Source of the DNA: Poecilobothrus nobilitatus
Lineage: Eukaryota; Arthropoda; Insecta; Diptera; Dolichopodidae
Length of the DNA stretch: 64,000 bases
Direction: 5' to 3'
Assembly: GCA_947095535.1 (NCBI GenBank)
Contig: OX352773.1
Location: 37,345,398-37,409,397 of the forward strand
Of this stretch, positions 49,877 to 60,301 are shown in pieces. The notes under the pieces were generated by a model, which was given only the letters and a program-made list of their open reading frames with translations, was not told the DNA's origin and searched no databases. Made by a program: the position numbers and the translations under genes. The number at the start of each line of letters is the position of its first letter. The stretch's first letter is position 1.

Positions 49877-52545
49877 TATACCCGTATGAACTATCTTCAA
49901 GGGTATAATAAATTTGCCATTACGTTTGTGACACCTTAAAGGAGTCGAGCTAGATATAGTGTCAAAGGTATGGATCGGCTCAGAATCGAATTCTGAGTCG
50001 ATTAAGCCATGTACGTCCGTCCGTCCGCACGATAACTCAAAAAATAAAGGAGCTAGGGGGCTGAAATTTTTTTTACGTCACTTTTGCAAAAATGTTAGTT
50101 TTGCTATTTAAATCCAACATTTTCGGTCGGCGGGTTCGAGTAGCTGCCATACAACTTCTATCTTTATATAGAAATAACTCAGTATCTATTCAAGCTAGGT
50201 TTCTGAAATTTTGCAAATGATGATCAAGTTTTATGGCAACAACTTCTGTAAAATTTGGTTGTGCTGGTGCAGCGGGTTCGGGTAGCTGCCATACAACTTA
50301 TCCGGTTAAATGAGCAGCCGGTTCAGGCTTCTTGCACCTCTTGGAACCTAATGAAGCTAGGCGTCTGAAATCTTGCAAATGATGATCCAGTTTTATGGCA
50401 AGAACTTCTGCAAAATTTGGTTGTGGTGGTGCGACGGGTTCGGATAGCTGCCATACAACTTCTCTTTTTAAATGAAAATAACTCAGTGTCCGTCCGCACG
50501 ATAACTCAAAAAATAAAGGAGTTAGGAGGCTGAAATTTTTTTTACGTCACTTTTACAAAATTGTTAGTTTTGCTATTTAACTCCAGCATTTTCGGTCGGC
50601 GGGTTCGAGTAGCTACCATACAACTTCTATCTTTATATAGAAATAACTCAGTATCTATTCAAGCTAGATTTCTGAAATTTTGCAAATGATGATCAAGTTT
50701 CATGGCAACAACTTCTGTAAAATTTGGTTGTGCTGGTGCAGCGGGTTCGGGTAGCTGCCATACAACTTCTCCGTTTAAATGAGAATAACTCAGTGTTTAT
50801 TGAAGCTAGGAATCTGAAATTTAGTAAAGAGGTGTCGAGTTACATGCCAACAACTTTTGTAAAATTTGGTTGGTCTAGAGCAGCCGGTTCAGACTTCTTG
50901 CACCTCTTGGAACCTAATGAAGCTAGGCGTCTGAAATTTTGCAAATGATGATCAAGTTTTATGGCAACAACTTTTGTAAAATTTGGTTGTGGTGGTGCGG
51001 CGGGTTCCGGTAGCTGCCATACAACTTATCCGGTTAAATGAGAATAACTCAGTGTTTATTGAAGCTAGGAATCTGAAATTTAGTAAAGAAGTGTCGAGTT
51101 ATATGCCAACAACTTTTGTAAAATTTGTTTGGCCTAGAACAGCCGGTTCAGGCTTCTTGCACCTCTTGGAAGTTAATAAAGCTAGGCGTCTGAAATCTTC
51201 CAAATGATGATCAAGTTTTATGGCAACAACTTCTACAAAATTTGGTTGTGCTGGTGCGACGGGTTCGGATAGCTGCCATACAAAATCTCTTTTTAAATGA
51301 AAAGAACTCTGTGTCCGTCCGCACGATAACTCAAAAAATAGAGGAGCTAGGAGGCTGAAAATTTTTTTACGTCACTTTTGTAAAATTGTTAGTTTTTCTA
51401 TTTAACTCCAGCATTTTCTGTCCTCGGGTTCGGGTAGCTGCCATACAACGTCTTTCTTTAAATAGAAATAACCCAGTGTCTGTTCAATCTAGGTATCTGA
51501 AATTTTGCGAATGATGATCAAGTTTTATGGCAACAACTTCTGCAAAATTTGGTTGTGGTGGTGTGACGGGTTCGGGTAGCTGCCATACAAAATCTCTTTT
51601 TAAATGAAAGAACTCAGTGTCCGTCCGCACTATAACTTAAAAAATAAAGGAGCTAGGAGGCTGAAAATTTTTTTACGTTACTTTTGCAAAATTGTTAGTT
51701 TTGCTATTTAACTCCAGCATTTTCGGCCGCCGGGTTCGAGTAGCTGCCATACAACGTCTTTCTTTAAATGGAAATAACCCAGTGTCTGTTCAATCTAGGT
51801 ATCTGCAATTTTGCGAATGATGATCAAGTTTTATGGCAACAACTTCTGCAAAATTTGGTTGTGGTGGTGCGACGGGTTCGGGTAGCTGCCATACAACTTC
51901 TCTATTTAAATGAAAATAACTCAGTGTCCGTCCGCACGATAACTCAAAAAATAAAGGAATTAGGAGGCTGAAATTTTTTTTACGTCACTTTTACAAAATT
52001 GTTAGTTTTGCTATTTAACTCCAGCATTTTCGGCCGCCGGGTTCGAGTAGCTGCCATACAACTTCTTTTTTTAAATGGAAATAACCCAGTGTCTATTCAA
52101 TCTAGGTATCTGAAATTTTGCAAATGATGATCGAGTTTTATGGCAACAACTTCTGTAAAATTTTGTTGTGATGATATGACAGGTTCGGATAGTTGCCATA
52201 CAACTTCTCTTTTTAAATGAAAATAACTCAGTGTCTATTGAAGCTAGCTATCTGAAATTTAGTGAAAAAGTGTCCAGTTGCATGCCAAAAACTTTTGTAA
52301 AATTTGAATGGTCTAAAGCAGCCGGTTCAGGCTTTTTGCATTTCTTGGAACTTAATGAAGCTAGGCGCAATAGATTCGGGTAGCTATCATACAACTCCAC
52401 AATTTACATAAATATATCTCTGTAGTTCGGTACTAAAACTCTGAATGTTTTTAAAAGATGATCAAGTTTTATAGAAACAGGATATATTACGTTCATACGG
52501 GTATCCCAGAGTTGACACAGTCTACTCTACTGCACTCTTCCTCGT
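49877..52545 (+). mobile_element. mini-me/DINE-1-like element with tandemly expanded interior
   Basis: Left end TATACCCGTATGAAC and right end GTTCATACGGGTATC (52,491-52,505) are inverted over 14 bases. The core GGTATGGATCGGCTCAGAAT and three GTCC units at 50,014-50,026 sit near the left end. AGTTGAC-ACA-GTCTACT (52,510-52,526) and CTTCCTCGTTTT close the right end, as in the copy at 29,398. The interior is about twice as long as in that copy because it is made of tandem monomers (next entry). No protein encoded. Confidence 0.75.
50016..52400 (+). repeat. tandem array of two alternating monomers, about 140 and 165 bp
   Basis: The word AGCTGCCATACAACT or a close variant occurs about fourteen times, between 50,155 and 52,386. 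A second marker, GTCCGTCCGCACGATAACTC, recurs at about 50,016, 50,487, 51,313, 51,617 and 51,925. Monomer type 1 carries this marker plus TTTTTACGTCACTTTTGCAA. Type 2 carries GATGATCAAGTTTTATGGCA. From 51,313 the pair repeats as a higher-order unit of 304-308 bp. A variant with AGCAGCCGGTTCAGGCTTCT occurs between 50,320 and 52,340. Frames within it (for example 50,724-51,207) are repeat-derived and not genes. Confidence 0.85.
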
Positions 52546-52549
52546 TTTA

Positions 52550-55500
52550 ATAGGAAATCATGTGTTTATAATAATTTTTGGTTACTTAGTTTCACGATAA
52601 TTTTAAATCTTCTAACCTACGTAGAAATTTACTATTGAAGCTTCGACTACTCAAGCCATATAAAAAAAAAAAATACATAATGATGAAGTATACAGCTTAG
52701 AAAATCGACACTGACTGGTAAAAATCCTACACAAATTAAAACTGTTCTTAATGGCTTATCCTACGATTAAAGGTGAATTAAGAATCTAGAGTCTAATGAT
52801 GACTTATGCGTTAGCTCAGCTTTCATCAAAAAAAAAAACAACAATACTACTATCCAGTATTAAAAAAAAATTTAATTTGCTTAACCTGTCATTTTTTTAG
52901 AACATAAATAAATGTAGCTACTACAGCAAAATTAAAAAATCTCTATAGAAAATTTGTACTTTCTACTAGTTATTTTTATTTTCTTTAAGAAAAGTTACTT
53001 TAAGTGATTTCAGTTTAAAAATTTTTAAATTTTAACTAACAAAAATGCTCAGTATTACATGGATAACAAAACAATTTTCGCCGCGAATCGACATAATGAA
53101 ATGGATTAATACAAGATTTTAATTTGTTATATAATGTGTCTGATTTGGTAAGGCGAAAGATATCTAATATTTTATTTTGAAGTCAATCGGCTAAATTGTT
53201 AGCGTGGGAAGCGTCACAACGGAACACAACAAAAATTTTTTTGAAACTTTTTTTATTTTATTCTAATACAGCCCTGTGCAAAATTGAACAACATATTCGC
53301 TTTCTTATAATTAAATCACCCTGCCGAAACGGGTTAACAAATTCTAAGTCTCTTACGAACAAGTACACTGTCAAGAAGCAAACCATTTACAAAATTTAAA
53401 CTAAATTGGTCAAATCGAAAAACATAAAATCTGTTGCGCCAAAAATGAGTTAATTAACCGAAAAAAAAAACATAGTGCTTTAATATTTCCAAACTCAGAG
53501 CAAGATACTTACACAATTTGGTTTCAATCGGCTGCACATTGTAACCCTGCATAGTGAACAAGCGAATTTGTACTCTATGCTTTATATAATTTATAAAAAA
53601 AAATTAAGGTACAGTTATTATTAAAATATCTTATTAATATTTTTAAAAAAAATTTTTCTTATTTTTTTCTTATTTTCTTTTGTTTTTTTTTTTTGTTTTT
53701 GCTTTTTATTACTTTAGTCCTTTCTGTTCAACATTTAAGAATATTGAACTGACATGACTTTACAACATTAATAGATAAGATGTGTTGTCCTAGTTTATAC
53801 TGAAAGAGACACTTTTTATATACATGTATGATTATCTTAAATTGTTGGTTTCTCTATTTATTTTTATTATAAATAAAGTTAAGTGTATATTATTTTCTTT
53901 TAGTCTTTGTTTATATATCTAGTATTTTCAATAAAATTTCTAATATCTCTTTCCTCTTTTTTCTTCTTTCATTTATTTCTATTTTTTTTTTTTTTTTTTT
54001 GTGTGTCTCTGCAAGGGTAAAAGTACAGAGATGGTAAGTACAAAAAAAGAAAATTGTCAATACAAATTAAATTGAGTTTTTTTTTTTTCATTCTTTATTT
54101 CTAAACATAGAACAATTTTAATATAAGTCCCATAGGATAAACTAAATTAAATCGTTATATTACACTACTGATTTCATTCTATTGTTTATTAGTTAAATAC
54201 CATTTTGTTTTGTTTTTTTTTTCACATTTTTTTAATGTTGTTGTACATGAAGGATACCATAAGGAGTAATTCGTTTAATAAAACTGTAATAAAAAAAGAA
54301 AAAAAAAACAAACAACAAAATAATTTAATATTACTTTAAAAGAAATAAATTTTAATTTTTTATTTTAGAAATTTAGAATATTTGAAAAAATTTAGAAAAT
54401 TCGATTATTAGAAAAATGATCGCAAATCAATAATAATTTTTTTTTTTTAAAAAGGATATTCAATAAAATTTAAATTGTATTTAGAAGGTATATAATAAAA
54501 TAAAATTTTTTATTTTAACTTTAAACTTAAACTGTTAAGTTGGCATAAAAAATATAGTTTTTATAGTTTTCGGACAAAAAAAGAAATCTCTAAAATAAAT
54601 CCAGGCAACTATTTCAGATCTATTAATATCAAATATCAAATATCTAATACTAAATCTTAATTATAATATCTAAGTCCATATTAGTCAAATAAATAATTCA
54701 CTTCCATTCCATTTTTAAGGGTATTAAATTAACTTTATAAAATGTAGTAGCAGATTTCAATAGTGAATAACATTAGACAATATAACATTAAACTCCATAT
54801 ACAATACAATTCTAACTCGCACATGTTAAAATACACAATACATATATATATGGAAAATATATGGATTTGGAACATAATTAACCTAAATATTATTAGCTTA
54901 AGAGCAGGATAGATATACATCAAAAGGTCGCTGTGTCACATATATACCTAAAATAACAATAATCATTACCTCAAAAAGTTATCTCTCAACAATAATGTAT
55001 TTTAAAATCATATCAAAAAGGGATGACATTAACTTTTTAATAGTAAAGAAATAATCTATATTATTATTATTTACATACTTATATATATTTTTTACTACTT
55101 TTATTTTTACACCTTAATTTTCCACTTAATAAAATCAAATTGAATCCCTAAGGAATCTTAAAAAGGCATCTAACATTCTTTTACTATTTTTAATATCATA
55201 TATTTCTTGAAAATAAAAAAAGGACAACAACCAAAATAGCAACAAAATAATATTGATCATAAATAAAATTTATTTATGTATATCGCCTAAATGTATGCAA
55301 TTTTCTTTTTCTTTTTTTTTTTTATATAAAAATATAAACATTTGTTTGTAAGATTATGTCACTTTCAAAAGTATTTTAAAATAAATATCAAAGAATATAA
55401 TATTCTAGTGTTAAAAACTTTTTTTAAGGACATTTTTATGTAACATAAATTTTATAGAGATTTCGATTACGAAGAGAATATAGGGTTGGCAATATGGATA

Positions 55501-57500
55501 TTTGAGATAAAAAATAAAATACTTTTGTTTTATATATATATTTTTTTTTTTTTTTGTTGTTATTAAAAAAATTAAATTTCTAATGTCTAATACATACATA
55601 CAGAAATAAAAAAAAAAAAAACAAATACATATAGAGATTTATATAGAGATAGAAATGCATTTTATGTATAGATAATATTAGGATGGTCAAATATAATATA
55701 GAATATATATATATATATATATTCTAACAATATATTAATATCCCTTTATATGGTCATAGTGGTGCAAATTGAGCAAAAGGATTAAAAAAATTTTTAAAAG
55801 TTTATAAAATAAATATCTGATGATTATACTCAAAACTTATAAACTAAAATTCATTTTTTTAAATTCATTTTTGCAGGAGTTATTTTAAAGCCTGATTGTA
55901 TCGAATTTAATATTATGTATACTTTAATACATAATACATTTATTACAATAATTTCTATTAATAAAAAATTAGTTTGTAAAATTTATTACTTTTACTGAAG
56001 TTATAAAAATATTAAGAAAATATAGTAAACAATATCAGTTAATATACTGCATTATTTTAATTTTATTTAGACTTTCAGTTCTTATTACTTTTAAAATTTA
56101 AATGTTTGTTATAATTTGTTATTATTACAATACAAAAATATTTATTTTGAGCTCAGTTTCAAATGAAAGCTGAATCAGGTATCGAAAACCAGCACCCAAA
56201 ATATTTGATCAATATAGTTTGAGATTGGAATTTGCCCGTCGCAGCAATAGTCAGAATTTTATTCGAATTGTTTTGCAAAACCAAATCAAAATTTATGTTA
56301 TTTTATAAAAATATTTTTTCATTCATATAATTTTTGTATTAATTTGTTTATACTCGAGATATTATCAATTATATTCAAGATCTTATTAAAAATAATCTTA
56401 AATAGATATAAAGGATATTCCATACTTTTCACTACATCTAAATGAAAATACGGCAAAGGGTTAATTTTTATTTAAAATAAACAAATTTAAAAGTTTCGTG
56501 AATTTTTCATTTAGAAATGTATAATAAATCTAGAATGAAAAATTTATGTAATTATCATTTAACCCATTGATAATCTGATCAACTAAATTCTTTGATATTG
56601 TATTTTAGTTCATTTTATTTAATATAAAAATAATAAAATGTTTTGAATTGCCGTAACAATCTTTTTATCTTAAATCTAAAAAAAATTTTAAAACATATTT
56701 TAAAATTAAAAAATCAATTTCAAAATTTTTTTAATATTTTATTTTTGATTTATAAATTTTGATGCAAAATTTATTTTATTACACAAATAATATAATATTC
56801 ATGTATACAATAAAATCAAATATTTAATATTGATTTCAATTTTTTTTTGTTTTTTTTTAATTTGGTTATTTGTATTTTATTTTATTTTATTTTATTTCAA
56901 ACTTTTTATATTTTTGCAACTTTTTTTTATTTTGTTTTTTATTTTATATAAAATCAAATAATCATACATTTATGTGACCGATATTATCATATAATATATA
57001 TTCAAAAGAATAATATAACAAATCAAATCATATCATATCGAAATGAATTCAATGAGATTCTAACGAGATAAAAATGAAATAAAATTTTTCTCTATTTAAA
57101 ATTACATAATATATTAAAAAAAAAAAATCTATAAATATTAGTATATATCTATAGATTAAATGTTAATATTGTGTTATAAATTGATAAATGAAACTTTGAA
57201 AATTTTTTAATTTTATATACGAAAAAAAAAATCGAAAGTTGAAATCAAACTTTTTATTGGAATTTTATATTTTTATATTGCATATTAAAATACAAAAAAA
57301 GAATTAATGTAAAATTTCAATAAATTTAAGATATTATACAAAATGTCAGTAAAAAATAGAAGTAAATTGTATTAAAAAAACAACAAACAGGAATACAATT
57401 GCCGTTTTTAATTCGAAAATATCCGATACAATTATTAAAATACAATATACTATTTTTTTGCTTATAATAATATTATCATCAGAAAATTTGCAAAGCAGCT
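52550..57500. other. mostly A/T-rich stretch without supported genes
   Basis: A less A/T-rich patch at 53,060-53,570 contains CAATCGGCTAAATTGTTAGC and TTTCAATCGGCTGCACATTG (a repeated CAATCGGCT word) but no coding signature. It may be an old repeat. The rest is simple sequence, with an (ATTTT)n run at 56,872-56,897. Confidence 0.5.
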
Positions 57501-57574
57501 ACTCTGAGGTTTGACCCTTTTGTCTGCATTTATCTTTATTAATAGTAGTAATAATAATATTAATAAGAATACTA

Positions 57575-57955
57575 ATACCAATAATAATAGCCGCTACTGT
57601 GGCAGTGGGGGTTGCCTTCAGTAATTACCTCATGTAGTAAGGTGTTATATACTACTACATGTTGTAACTGTTGTAACGACTATAGTCACTGTTAGCGAAA
57701 TAGTAATAATAATAGGCGGATTCATTGTTTCCTTACAGTCCCACTCCCAATTCAATGCTTCCATATTCATTCCCTATCCTTTCCTATCCCTACTTCCTGG
57801 TCAATATACTGCGTTCGCAAGTAAGGGTTTCATTCCATTATATTGGCTAAAGGGGGAGGTGGGTTTAGTCAGTAAAAATCGGACACTACCAAAGGGGAAA
57901 TTCTTTGTGTCTTTGGAAGATTCCCACCTTCCTTAGAAAAAAAAAAAAAAAATTA
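57575..57955 (+). repeat. poly-A-tailed retroposon 3' end, copy 2
   Basis: 57,790-57,955 matches the copy at 22,950: AATATACTGCGTTCGCAAG, then CCATTATATTGGCTAAAG, GGGTTTAGTCAGTAAAAATC and TCTTTGGAAGA, ending in A(15). About 200 bp of higher-G+C sequence lies upstream (57,590-57,790), including GCCGCTACTGTGGCAGTGGG and a CATGTAGTA...TACTACATG hairpin, likely part of the same longer retroposon. No coding frame is seen, consistent with a LINE 3' UTR or a SINE body. Confidence 0.65.
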
Positions 57956-58219
57956 ATTCAATTTTTCCAAAGCACTGGTTGTCCTCTTATTTAACTTCTA
58001 TTCTCAATTTTAACCTTTTAATTTAATTAGTTCTTAAAGAGTTAATTTGTGTTCAGTTATCCAAAAATATGATTCTAATAATTAGAAAATTTCTTAAGTC
58101 TATAATTATGCAAATTGTGCACTATTTAAATTTTTATAAATAATATTTAATATCTGTTATTTAATATTTTTATTTCAAATCTACCAATATATTAAATTAA
58201 AACATAATATGTAAATTGG

Positions 58220-58450
58220 TTCAAAAAATTTATAGATGGGAGTTCTCCGAAGGTATATGATTCAATTACAACAATAGACAACCTATAAATTTTAGCTTTT
58301 TTAGTGTTTGAGTTATCGCAGACGCACAGATAGACTGGTACACTTAGCTAAATCGACTAAGTTTTCGAAACTGGTTATATCCATGCACTTATATCTACTA
58401 ATATATAAGATCTCGAATTTTATATCATACAAACAGAGGAAGAATTTAAA
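58220..58450 (-). repeat. eroded mini-me-like repeat, minus orientation
   Basis: GAGTTATCGCAGACGCACAG, then ATAGAC, then CACTTAGCTAAATCGACTAA is the reverse complement of the TCGATTAAGCCATG-GTCCGTCC-GCACGATAACTC core of the copy at 49,877. It indicates a degraded member of the same family in the opposite orientation. The plus-strand frame here is not a gene. Confidence 0.55.
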
Positions 58451-58750
58451 TATAATATGTAACCGTTTTTTTCGTACATGTATAAAAACTATAATATATT
58501 ATGTAATAAAATTCAATTTCCTCAATTCAAATAATTGAACCGAACCAAACAGTATATTGTGCCATAAGTTGTAATCTGATATTTCCTTCAAAATGAAGGC
58601 AGCGTTTAGTTGGTCGAAGTCGTTTTTTAAAGCACCATTAAAAGTTTAAGTAAATTCTCAAGTATTTTAAGGTGGGGTGTCATAAAGCCATATAGTGTTA
58701 TGTCTCATTCGATTAAAAATACTTTAAAAGAAAAACTATTAAACTAGAAT

Positions 58751-59035
58751 CCAACTCTAAAATTCCTCCTAACTCGCATATATATATATGTAAATACTCT
58801 GAAAAAGGGGAAATATTTTGATTTTGTAACCAACTCTAAAATCCCTTCTAATTCGCAATCTCTTTTACACATAATATATATGTAAATATTCAGGAAAAAG
58901 GAAAATACCCTGATTTTCTAACCAACTCTAAAATCCCTTTAAGTCAAAATCTCTCATATACATATAATATATATAAATATTTTGGAAAAGGGGAAACACC
59001 CCGATTTTGTAACGAACTATAAAAACCTCCTCAAT
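58751..59035 (+). repeat. minisatellite family, three full units plus a partial
   Basis: Units of about 80, 92 and 91 bp each begin A(A)CCAACTCTAAAATYCC, pass through CTAATTCGCAATCTC and TATATGTAAATATTC, and end GGAAAAAGGRAAATACCCTG plus ATTTTGT. Copies differ by 10-20 percent by eye, so they diverged before or since insertion. Confidence 0.85.
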
Positions 59036-59087
59036 ATCATATAAATTATTCAATATTTTCAAAAGGTTTCAAACAATTTTCTATCAG

Positions 59088-59258
59088 CCTCGTGGCGGCC
59101 ATCGTAGCTCTTTCTTCGAGCCACTCTTCACCCATTCCTTACAACTCCCTTCGCGCTTCTCTTGAAGGATTGGGATCTGCCGCCTCTGAATGAGGACGCG
59201 CGGGCGAATGGGGTGTGCGGACAAACGCAGAAGGGGCGAGGGATAGCAACCCTCATTC
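59088..59258. other. G+C-rich, CpG-rich islet inside the transposon
   Basis: About 170 bp of clearly higher G+C, with many CpG (for example GGACGCGCGGGCGAATGGGG), flanked by ordinary A/T-rich DNA. One plus frame is open from about 59,109 onward for some 55 codons, and one minus frame starts ATGAGGGTTGCTATC at about 59,256 and is open for about 42 codons. Neither shows a domain I recognise. It may be a fragment captured from a host gene, by analogy with Pack-MULEs, but the source is unknown. Confidence 0.7.
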
Positions 59259-59690
59259 CTTTTTTTTTTTGTTTTTCATAGAAATGTCTAAATTTTCACA
59301 AAATTTATTATTATTTTTCACAGTTCGTATGAAATTCTGAAGTCTTTTCTTTTTAGCCCCATGATTTCAAATTCTTTGTTCAGTAAAAATGAGATACAAA
59401 AATTATTACAAAATAAAGGTTAACCCTTTTCTCTGTTCTGCCTATATATGTATCTATTTGGAGGAATTTTATAGTCAGTTACGAAACCAGGGTTTTCCCT
59501 TTTTCCAGAACCTTTACATTAATATCTGGGAAAAGCGAATATTCTGATTTTGTAAGCAACTCTAAAATCGTTTCTAAGTATTTTCTTTCATACATATTTC
59601 AGCACCAAAGCTTTTGCAAACATTTTTCAACATTAATCAAACAACAATTATACAAAAAAAATTATATTTCAGTCAGAGAATAATTTAACT

Positions 59691-59791
59691 ATGGCTTTAT
59701 GGCACAAAATGTTTTATAAAAATATGGCTTTATGACCCATTCAAAAGAGCCATAAAGCCATATTCCCAATATGGCTTTATGACACCCCACC
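59691..59791. repeat. subterminal ATATGGCTTTATG repeats forming a hairpin
   Basis: The word (AT)ATGGCTTTATG occurs at 59,691, 59,721 and 59,769 in one orientation and as CATAAAGCCATATT at 59,751 in the other. AATATGGCTTTATG and CATAAAGCCATATT form a 14 bp perfect stem with a 16-base loop. The same word is part of the terminal repeat. Clustered subterminal motifs are often transposase-binding sites (inference). Confidence 0.8.
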
Positions 59792-59800
59792 GTATTTCAA

Positions 59801-60253
59801 ACTTAGTGTTAGGTAAATAGATCTTAGTTAGATTAGAAAAAAATTCAATGTGCATGTACCCAAATAACAATGAACTTGAATTTTATTCTAAAAAAACTTT
59901 CATTTTACTTTAAAATCCTAGATCACATATTATGATTATGATGATATTATAGAATATACCTAATACATCTACATATGCCTTGTGTAATAAAAATTTAAAA
60001 CTTTTACCGACTTATATCTTTTAGTCAATTATTGCGCTAAATTTCATCTTATAAGTTTTATTTCTTTCGTCCTTTTTTAATAATACATACAAAAACAAAA
60101 AATTATTTCCCGCATTTTTAAAATAAATCGTTAAATACGTTATTTAATAAACCATTTTTCTTTTATTTTTATTTTTTTTTTTAAATAAAGTTAAACAAAA
60201 TCATTACTTTCTCTTCCGCCACTTAAGTTAATTTACCAGAAAATATCGTTTAT

Positions 60254-60301
<48 letters not shown>

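Larger units (their letters stand above)
58671..59791. mobile_element. 1,121 bp non-autonomous inverted-repeat transposon, 9 bp target duplication
   Basis: The two ends are perfect 23 bp inverted repeats: GGTGGGGTGTCATAAAGCCA plus TAT on the left, its exact reverse complement on the right. It is bracketed by GTATTTTAA (58,662-58,670) and GTATTTCAA (59,792-59,800), a 9 bp duplication with one mismatch. Nine-base duplications are typical of Mutator-like and foldback elements. The interior holds, in order, three to four minisatellite units (58,751-59,035), a G+C-rich islet (59,088-59,258), A/T-rich filler, an inverted pair of minisatellite units (59,458-59,585), and a cluster of subterminal ATATGGCTTTATG words. 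No transposase is encoded. Confidence 0.85.

Noticed and set aside
50724..51207. Two similar 74-codon frames (MVVLVQRVRVAAIQLL and MVVVVRRVPVAAIQLI types)
   Set aside because: They lie in the tandem monomers of the expanded mini-me-like element. Frame openness follows the repeat period, and other monomers have stops.
50016..52400. CRISPR array
   Set aside because: The repeated words are not separated by unique spacers of constant length. The whole 140-165 bp monomers are repeated, and the DNA is insect-like.
53060..53570. Possible DNA transposon with CAATCGGCT words and CAGCCCTGTGCAAAATTG
   Set aside because: No inverted partner end or target duplication could be found, and the 67-codon frame there has no motif.
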